64,000 bases of DNA from Pontibacter burrus (GTDB lineage: Bacteria > Bacteroidota > Bacteroidia > Cytophagales > Hymenobacteraceae), in contig NZ_JAAGWD010000001.1 of NCBI RefSeq assembly GCF_010686685.1, positions 969,416 to 1,033,415 on the forward strand, read 5' to 3'. Positions within the stretch are counted from its first letter, which is position 1. Each line of letters starts with the position of its first letter. Shown here in pieces: positions 58,907 through 64,000 of this stretch. Made by a program: the position numbers and the translations under genes. A model generated the notes under the pieces. The model did no database searches. It was not told where the DNA came from and was given only the letters and a program-made list of their open reading frames with translations.

Positions 58907-59277
58907 GGGGTAGACCGGAATTGACAGCTTGTGCAGATTGCGTGTAAGCATGTCGGGTGATGAACGTACCACCTGTTAAAAATCCGTTCGAACAATAACT
59001 GGCGAATATAACTACGCCATGGCTGCTTAATCTAGGTATTAAGCACTAGCCATAGTCTCGTGCAGGTTTCGTAAATCTGCTTGCACATCAGAGGCTTCGA
59101 TCCGATTTACTAGCTTGTGTAAAGGTGTGGTGCACAGGCGAAACTAAAGCACCTAAGGAGTGCGCATAAGTTTGGTTTATACTTGCAAGCTCCCTACAAT
59201 CCGAATAAACCTAAGCATGTAGAAGGCACGACGGTTTCCTTGTCTGGACCAGGGTTCGAATCCCTGCTACTCCACCA
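58907..59277 (+). ncRNA. ssrA: Transfer-messenger RNA
   Basis: tmRNA rescues stalled ribosomes with SmpB and adds a degradation tag. The 5' end GGGGTAG pairs with CTACTCC just before the 3' ACCA (59274-59277). The 3' part has the T-arm GGTTCGAATCC, and the 5' part has GAATTGACAGC as expected near the start. The tag reading frame is 59001-59030 and gives GEYNYAMAA before TAA, so the full tag is expected to be AGEYNYAMAA, similar to other Bacteroidota tags. Length is 371 bases. Confidence 0.95.
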
Positions 59278-59590
59278 TTTATTAAAAGCCCGCAGCTTGC
59301 GTAAAGCTACGGGCTTTTTTTGTTTAAAATCCAGTACCGACCTAATTGTTGAAAATGCACTTTCCCTGAAGCAGTTAAACTTTCTGCTCTATCCTGCTAC
59401 TCCTTCTCTTTTTATAATTTTTGTGCTTTAGTTTAGCGATTAATATTGGTAAAGGGGCTCTTTATTTTGCACTGCAATATCATATGTCCAATAAAAAATA
59501 AAATAAATTATAAATATTGAAACATTTAAGTGGCGATGAAGTTTAATTGAGTATATGATTATTAATATAAACCAATATATACTTAAACTT
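59278..59590. other. Intergenic region between tmRNA and a small peptide gene
   Basis: After the tmRNA terminator the region is strongly AT-rich, and I see no gene or repeat in it. It should include the promoter of the small peptide gene. Confidence 0.4.
59284..59322 (+). terminator. Terminator of tmRNA
   Basis: AAAAGCCCGCAGCTT and AAGCTACGGGCTTTT (one mismatch) enclose GCGT and are followed by T residues. Confidence 0.88.
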
Positions 59591-59836
59591 ATGAAGCCCT
59601 TAAAGTTATTCCTCTTTGTTTCGGTACTGTTTATAGTTGCTCTCCCATTTACTGTTTCAGCAGAATCAGGATTGGCATGCACCAATAAATCTGATATTGC
59701 AGTTGGAACTGGTATTTTCAAAACGGCTAAAGCAAATTTCCACAGCGATTTCTTTAAAAAAGCTGATCGGAAAAAGCGCCTTGCTAAAGCACATCGCAAA
59801 GACCTGCTAAAAAAAGCCAGAAAGCGTAAGTTTTAG
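59591..59836 (+). CDS. Small secreted Lys/Arg-rich peptide, unknown
   Basis: The 81-residue product begins with a signal peptide (MKPLKLFLFVSVLFIVALPFT, cut near VSA at about 24). A short neutral part with one Cys (Cys30) follows, then a very basic tail (about 46-81) with 18 Lys/Arg in 36 residues. The mature peptide would be about 57 residues with high positive charge. I do not recognise it. It might bind DNA, RNA, cell wall or negatively charged polymers. The frame is open 12 codons further upstream to an ATG at 59555, but that start would bury the signal peptide. Confidence 0.6.
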   Translation: MKPLKLFLFVSVLFIVALPFTVSAESGLACTNKSDIAVGTGIFKTAKANFHSDFFKKADRKKRLAKAHRKDLLKKARKRKF

Positions 59837-59916
59837 GAAGCCAGCCTGTGGTCTAAATATTTCTTTCTGGATAACTATAATCATATCTTCCAGAAGTATT
59901 ACCTTTGTAGTTATAG

Positions 59917-59948
59917 AGGCCCGTCGTTTTGTAAATGGCGGGCCTTTT
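59917..59948 (+). terminator. Terminator downstream of the small peptide gene
   Basis: AGGCCCGTC (59917-59925) and GGCGGGCCT (59937-59945), with one G-T pair, are followed by TTTT. Confidence 0.7.
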
Positions 59949-60092
59949 AGTGATATTTCTGTTGAAAGTTTTTTTAAGCATATTAATACTTCAGGATAAT
60001 TATTATTCTATATTCAAAGTAACCTTAAGTTCTGTGTGCAAGTACAGTCCTGTACATAAGCAATATTTCAGTACCCTTAAGAGCACCCTACC

Positions 60093-60599
60093 ATGATGAC
60101 CTTATTAGAAGATAAAGAGACGTTTTTTAGCGAAGTTGAGAAAGAACTTACCGGCCAGGGCTTTCATATAGCAAGTAAAGACTTTAACAGACCCTGGGGT
60201 GGTTTTTTTGTGATAAACGAAGAGCAGGCACCTCGTTTTGCAGAGAAGTATTTTGGGAATGTGGCTCTGGAAGACCTTAAAATTTCAGGAAAACTCAGTC
60301 CTAAGATCTTAATCGTAGCACCTGATAAAAGATTATCCTGGCAATACCATTATCGGCGTGCTGAGATATGGAAAGTGTTGCGAGGAGAAGTAGGCGTAAT
60401 AACCAGCAACACAGACGAAGAGGGTGAACTACAAAGATTGCTCCCGGATACAACTATAACACTGCAACAAGGTGAACGCCATCGCCTGGTTGGTTTAGAT
60501 AACTGGGGCGTGCTGGCCGAAATCTGGCGTCATACTGATGCTAACAACCCGTCTGATGAAGATGATATTGTGCGGGTACAGGATGATTTTGGAAGATAA
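60093..60599 (+). CDS. Cupin protein, type II mannose-6-phosphate isomerase-like
   Basis: The 168-residue cupin contains RPWGGFFVI (about 33-41), the metal-binding pattern LSWQYHYRRAEIWKVLRGEVGV (about 84-105) and LQQGERHRLVGLDNWGVLAEIW (about 126-147). This is the pattern of the C-terminal isomerase domain of mannose-1-phosphate guanylyltransferase/mannose-6-phosphate isomerase proteins. The substrate is probably a sugar phosphate. The ATG at 60096 is an alternative start. It is the last gene with CTATAG-context DNA before the probable integrated element. Confidence 0.8.
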   Translation: MMTLLEDKETFFSEVEKELTGQGFHIASKDFNRPWGGFFVINEEQAPRFAEKYFGNVALEDLKISGKLSPKILIVAPDKRLSWQYHYRRAEIWKVLRGEVGVITSNTDEEGELQRLLPDTTITLQQGERHRLVGLDNWGVLAEIWRHTDANNPSDEDDIVRVQDDFGR

Positions 60600-60610
60600 A
60601 CTCAACATTG

Positions 60611-60637
60611 AAAGCCTCTGATACAGAGGCTTTTTTA
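60611..60637 (+). terminator. Terminator of the cupin gene
   Basis: A perfect stem, AAAGCCTCTG with CAGAGGCTTT around ATA, is followed by TTTT. Confidence 0.88.
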
Positions 60638-60785
60638 TGGTGTATAGATGGTCTACCTATCTGCTTTCGGAGTGTTGGTTTAAAAACTGTAATTGTAAGG
60701 CGTAGTAAATGTATGAACTGAAAGTACATTTCAAACAAATCAATTCTTATCAAGAAGACCACCCCAGTTTAGAGGATAAAATAAA

Positions 60786-60836
60786 AAAGCCACTCAGATT
60801 ACTCTAAGTGGCTTTGTCGGTGGTCGCGAAGGGAGC
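60786..60836 (-). other. Candidate attachment site: displaced tRNA 3' end plus terminator
   Basis: On the minus strand the sequence reads GCTCC (T-arm 3' strand), CTTCGCG (acceptor strand), A, CCA at 60836-60821, exactly the order of a tRNA 3' end. Right after it comes a terminator hairpin, AAAGCCACT with AGTGGCTTT (60786-60815), and a T run. The rest of the tRNA is missing. This is the usual scar where an element has integrated into a tRNA 3' end. The integrase gene starts 240 bases away on the expected side. Confidence 0.5.
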
Positions 60837-60930
60837 AAAGAGATTTCCTTTGCTATAGCTTAAACGCGTTCTAATGCAGTATCGTGAGGCTTTCTTGCTT
60901 TTAAAAGGAGCAGTTTAATGCATGACCACG

Positions 60931-60977
60931 CAGGTAAATGAAGGTAATGTTTTACCTGTTGTTTTACCTATTTTACG
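60931..60977. repeat. TTTTACCT direct and inverted words before the integrase gene
   Basis: CAGGTAAA (60931-60938) and TTTTACCTG (60950-60958) are inverted. TTTTACCT recurs at 60962-60969, 12 bases from the previous copy, and a third partial copy TTTTACG follows. Possible recombinase arm sites or operator sites. Confidence 0.4.
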
Positions 60978-61078
60978 ACTAGACCTTATATAAGCGCATC
61001 CCGGCGCTTTTCAAGGTTTTCCAGTGAAGAGGTATGATGACAGGGTAATCTAATTTTACAACCTATCATTTATCGCTT

Positions 61079-62287
61079 ATGGCAACCGTAAAAATCTTAC
61101 TAAAAACAGAAAAAGCAAATGCGCAGGGGGAGGTCCCGTTATACCTTCGCATCATCAAGAACCGCGCAGCCAAGTATATATCTCTTGGCATCAAGCTGCA
61201 CCCCAAGCACTGGAACGAAAAGGAGAAAAAGGTAAAGAAGTCCCACCCTAATTCACAGAGACTGAATAATTATCTGGCAGTAAAGATCGCTGAAGCGGAA
61301 GGTGTAGCCCTGTCCATGGAAACAGGTGAGAAGGCGGTTTCCTCTGTAAAGATCAAAGAAGCAGTTCTAGGCAAGAAATCTGAAAGCTTCCTAAAATACG
61401 CAGATGCCTTTATCGATGGCCTAGAGAAGAACAATCAGGTAAGCACCGCTGCAAAAGCAAAAGCTATCTTCTCGAAGCTGTGGGAGTTTCTAGGTAAGAA
61501 AGACCTGTTGTTCGACCAGCTGAGCGTTACCTTTCTGAAGTCCTATGAACGCCATTTAAAGGACAAAGTAGGAAACTCCACGAACACAATTCACGCTAAC
61601 CTGAAAGTGTTTCGCCGCATCATTAACGAAGCTGTAAGCGAAGACATCGTCCCATATGAGCAGAACCCATTTTTGAAGTTCAAGCTTAAGCTTGAGAAAA
61701 CAACTAAAATTTATCTTACCGAGGAGCAACTTCTGAAAATTGAGGAGTTACCTTTAAAAGCTGGTACCAGAAAGTATCACCATAGGAATATGTATGTGTT
61801 TGCAGCCTATGCTGGCGGTCTTCGCATATCTGATATCCTGCAATTGAAATGGAAGCACTTCGATGGAGAGCGCATCATTATAGATACACATAAAACGGGG
61901 AGCACTGTTTCTATTAAACTACCAAGTAAAGCAGTAGGAGTTTTGGATAGGTATAGGCAGGAGGGAAGAGGGCAAGAAGACTTTATTTTTCCTGTCTTAA
62001 AGCCACATAAAGATTATACAAACCCTAGAGTTTTATACCGAGCAATATCATCTGCTACTGCTTACACTAACAAAGATATAAGAGCGATAGGTCTTCAAAT
62101 TGGGATAATTGGAAATTTAAGTTTTCATTCGAGCAGACATACTTGGGCAACTAGAGCCTTAAAGAAAGGAATGCGTATAGAGTACGTCTCTAAACTGATG
62201 GGACATGCATCAATAAAGACTACCCAAATTTATGCAAAGATAGTTTCAGAAGAGCTTGATAAGGCAATGGATGTATTTGAAGACTAA
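61079..62287 (+). CDS. Tyrosine recombinase (integrase)
   Basis: The 402-residue site-specific recombinase cuts and joins DNA at attachment sites. It has an N-terminal arm-binding part (about 1-95), a SAM-like core-binding domain (about 105-205) and a catalytic domain with the first Arg in YAGGLRISDILQLKWKHF, the Lys in the beta-hairpin THKTGSTVSIKL, the HxxR of FHSSRHTWATRA, the second His in LMGHASIKTTQIYAKI and the nucleophile Tyr in QIYAK. The layout is that of integrases of Bacteroidota integrative elements and conjugative transposons. It is next to the candidate attachment site. A+T content rises in its second half. Confidence 0.92.
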   Translation: MATVKILLKTEKANAQGEVPLYLRIIKNRAAKYISLGIKLHPKHWNEKEKKVKKSHPNSQRLNNYLAVKIAEAEGVALSMETGEKAVSSVKIKEAVLGKKSESFLKYADAFIDGLEKNNQVSTAAKAKAIFSKLWEFLGKKDLLFDQLSVTFLKSYERHLKDKVGNSTNTIHANLKVFRRIINEAVSEDIVPYEQNPFLKFKLKLEKTTKIYLTEEQLLKIEELPLKAGTRKYHHRNMYVFAAYAGGLRISDILQLKWKHFDGERIIIDTHKTGSTVSIKLPSKAVGVLDRYRQEGRGQEDFIFPVLKPHKDYTNPRVLYRAISSATAYTNKDIRAIGLQIGIIGNLSFHSSRHTWATRALKKGMRIEYVSKLMGHASIKTTQIYAKIVSEELDKAMDVFED

Positions 62288-62308
62288 AAAGATACAATAG
62301 GTGAGAAA

Positions 62309-62346
62309 AAAACGAGAACCCTGTTTACCACACAAGTTCTCGTTTT
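62309..62346. terminator. Bidirectional terminator between integrase and the AT-rich gene pair
   Basis: A perfect 11-base stem, AAAACGAGAAC (62309-62319) with GTTCTCGTTTT (62336-62346), and A/T tracts on both sides serve both converging genes. Confidence 0.8.
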
Positions 62347-62369
62347 AAAACACCATTATTTACAATAGT

Positions 62370-62867
62370 TTAAGCTTCTACCTCTTTAGGGGAAGCAACC
62401 CGTTCAAAAATTTCTAGAAAGTAATCATCAGCATAATTAAACTTAGACTCTAACCCTGGAGTTTCTCTTAATTCGAGTACATGTTTGGCTCCTCCTTCAG
62501 CGTATTCACTAATGATAGTTAATATTTCTCTTGCATCTAATATTTCTGCAGAAGTCTGAGCTTCAATTTTTCCGATAGCCATCAGAATCAATGCGTAAGA
62601 AATACTTTCTGAAGCATTGGAGATTACTTGATACTCAAATGAAGTCCTATTATCTAGGGTTGCACCTGTTACTCTTTTATTATTTATAAAGCCAATAATT
62701 GCAGCCCAAGCATAAACCTGCCAATAGTTAGAGAAGAATTTATCATCACTTTTTGTGATATTCGATCCCTTCTCTTCTTTCCGGCTAAACAAATCTCTCA
62801 CCTTTAAGACTTCAGCCCCATACCAAACCTTCTTTTTGTTTACGTCTAATATCAATTTATCCTTCAT
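62370..62867 (-). CDS. Unrecognised 165-residue protein paired with a zinc-hook ATPase
   Basis: The product has charged N- and C-terminal parts and a central helical region (about 45-110). It contains a pattern VYAWAAIIGFINNKR (about 51-65), which weakly recalls small proteins linked to DNA phosphorothioation (Dnd) loci; this is a resemblance from memory and not a firm family call. It has no signal peptide and no membrane helix. Its ATG follows the stop of the upstream ATPase gene by two bases (TAA GG ATG), so the two are translationally coupled and probably form one system. The composition is AT-rich compared with the rest of the window. Confidence 0.8.
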   Translation of the reverse strand: MKDKLILDVNKKKVWYGAEVLKVRDLFSRKEEKGSNITKSDDKFFSNYWQVYAWAAIIGFINNKRVTGATLDNRTSFEYQVISNASESISYALILMAIGKIEAQTSAEILDAREILTIISEYAEGGAKHVLELRETPGLESKFNYADDYFLEIFERVASPKEVEA

Positions 62868-62869
62868 CC

Positions 62870-64000
62870 TTATTTTACTTTTATGGTAACAGACTTTTTA
62901 TTGGTTCTGGAATTAGGGCCATTTGAATCTATCATTACATTCTCAATTTTGTAGAAGTTCTTGATGTCTGCTTCCTCAATTAAATTATTTAGCTGACCAT
63001 CTGTAAACTGAGAATAATCCTTAGACATGATAATAATTTGGTCGAAAGATTTACCAATGTTAACAGTCAAGTTGTAAGTATTATCGCTATCTAAATCAGA
63101 GGAGGGGGCATCAGCAATAAGTGGGTAAGACCTATTCATTTTCTTAGCACTTAATGATAAAAACGAATTTGCGACAGAAAGCTTTTCAGCAACTAGTTCA
63201 CCTGTATTTAGGTCTATAAGCTGCTGACCTGTTTTCTCATCCACAATGCGGGCACCTTTATCAAACACAATTTTTCCCTGTTGTTTGTTGCCTAGATATA
63301 AGGCGTAAAGTCTATTGCTTTCTGACTGCAGCTCATTAATTAGGTTTTTATAGGCGATATCCTTCAACTTACCAATGCTATCAACAAACATCTGTATATA
63401 ATGAGATGCAACACTTTCAACTATCGTAGTATCAGTCTTTTTTACAAAGCTATCTCTAATAGCTTTATTTTCATTTAAAGCTGTTTTAGCTTTACTTAAA
63501 TCATTCTCTACTGCATGAAGTCTAGTAGTCTTTATTTTTACTTCAGCTCGATAAGACTTTAATTTGTTTATATTTTGTTGAGCAGTTGTTGCACCTGTTT
63601 CTAGATCAGATCTCTGATCAGAACCTAGGTCGGTAAAAATATCGTTTATCTCTTTACTTAATTTGTTACGTTTCTTGATTAGATTACTCTTTTTTCTATT
63701 ATTTTCAGTTATCTCATCATTGATAGATGGAAGTTCACTTAGTAATCTCCTCTTATATTTATTTAAGTCTGTATAATTCTCTTGAAGTAATTTGTTATGT
63801 GCATTAACTTCAAAATCATTCATTCTTCTCTTTAGCGCAGCATAAGCATCAGTACCTTCTTCAACTGCTCTTTCACAGATATAGCAAATGTTATCGTTCA
63901 ACATTTGCTCCACATACTCTGGGCCCGGAAGCGTAGTAGGGACTGGGTTTTTTATGTTTTGGCTTTCTTGTATTTCTGTATTGAGAATAGAAAGGTTCTT
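62870..64000 (-). CDS. C-terminal part of a Rad50/SMC/DndD-like ATPase, cut by the window edge
   Basis: The frame is open to the last base of the window, 29 codons beyond the GTG at 63913, so the N-terminal part with the Walker A motif lies to the right. The visible 376 residues start with a linker. A zinc-hook-like CYICERAVEEG (CxxC) follows, then a long coiled-coil (about 45-180 of the fragment, rich in Lys, Glu, Asn and Leu). The ATPase C-lobe has the signature-like EKLSVANSFLSLSAKK and the Walker B/D-loop YPLIADAPSSDLD. The residue after the Walker B Asp is Ala instead of catalytic Glu, as DxP in DndD-like proteins. DNA repair or phage defence is likely. It forms an operon with the 165-residue gene. 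Confidence 0.85.
   Translation of the reverse strand, partial: KNLSILNTEIQESQNIKNPVPTTLPGPEYVEQMLNDNICYICERAVEEGTDAYAALKRRMNDFEVNAHNKLLQENYTDLNKYKRRLLSELPSINDEITENNRKKSNLIKKRNKLSKEINDIFTDLGSDQRSDLETGATTAQQNINKLKSYRAEVKIKTTRLHAVENDLSKAKTALNENKAIRDSFVKKTDTTIVESVASHYIQMFVDSIGKLKDIAYKNLINELQSESNRLYALYLGNKQQGKIVFDKGARIVDEKTGQQLIDLNTGELVAEKLSVANSFLSLSAKKMNRSYPLIADAPSSDLDSDNTYNLTVNIGKSFDQIIIMSKDYSQFTDGQLNNLIEEADIKNFYKIENVMIDSNGPNSRTNKKSVTIKVK

Larger units (their letters stand above)
60600..61078. other. Border region between core genome and probable integrated element
   Basis: The 479-base region holds the cupin terminator (60611-60637), a minus-strand terminator hairpin (60786-60815), a tRNA-3'-end-like word (60821-60836), repeated TTTTACCT words (60931-60975) and the integrase promoter region. 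No gene is seen. Confidence 0.55.

Noticed and set aside
59041..59273. A separate tRNA gene in the 3' half of the tmRNA region
   Set aside because: The T-arm and CCA end belong to the tmRNA: its acceptor partner is GGGGTAG at 58907, and no anticodon arm precedes it.
58907..59277. tmRNA 3' end as the integration site of the recombinase
   Set aside because: The tmRNA is intact with its own terminator, 1.8 kb and two ordinary genes lie between it and the integrase, and I found no second copy of its 3' end. The tRNA-like scar at 60821-60836 fits better.

Overview
The window looks like chromosomal DNA of a Bacteroidota bacterium of the order Cytophagales, most likely a Hymenobacteraceae/Pontibacter-like organism. 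The genus is an inference. The evidence is a short NuoG, a T9SS-type C-terminal sorting domain, promoters of the TTTG / TAnnTTTG type, a tmRNA tag ending NYAMAA, and families such as DUF3667, DUF4142, monomeric isocitrate dehydrogenase and secreted S41/transglutaminase proteins.

Layout. 1-1.2 kb: 3' part of pruA. 1.3-17.1 kb: all 14 subunits of respiratory complex I in the order nuoA-N. The set is split after nuoJ by about 2.2 kb that carries repeat-rich DNA and a lipoprotein gene on the other strand; nuoK-N has its own candidate promoter. 17.2-23.6 kb: small envelope and regulatory genes, including an ArsR regulator, a HAD phosphatase, a type II NADH dehydrogenase, HupE, DUF1275 and DUF4142 proteins. 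23.8-26.4 kb: clpB. 27.4-30 kb: a YceI / outer-membrane barrel / YceI operon. 30.3-41 kb: endonuclease V, a hydrolase and phosphoribosyltransferase pair separated by 16 copies of a 7-bp repeat, a secreted GDSL esterase, monomeric icd, a potassium channel, an NmrA protein and a glycosyltransferase. 41.2-50.5 kb: M16 protease, dnaX, cfa, a DUF3667 protein and catalase. 50.7-58.7 kb: a sigma-54 two-component system divergent from a permease / S41 protease / transglutaminase cluster. 58.9-59.3 kb: tmRNA. 60.8 kb to the right edge: the start of a probable integrated element, with a displaced tRNA 3' end as candidate attachment site, a tyrosine recombinase, and an AT-rich two-gene unit. That unit holds a Rad50/DndD-like zinc-hook ATPase, cut by the window edge, and an unrecognised 165-aa partner.

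The strongest unexplained signal is a highly iterated palindrome, AACTATAGTT with core CTATAG. It occurs throughout intergenic DNA and inside genes, where it forces the Ile-Val codon pair ATA GTT, and it sits in several terminator hairpins. I saw no CTATAG from about 60.86 kb to the end, which fits recent acquisition of that part. Several families of short intergenic repeats are also present. No CRISPR array or insertion sequence was seen.
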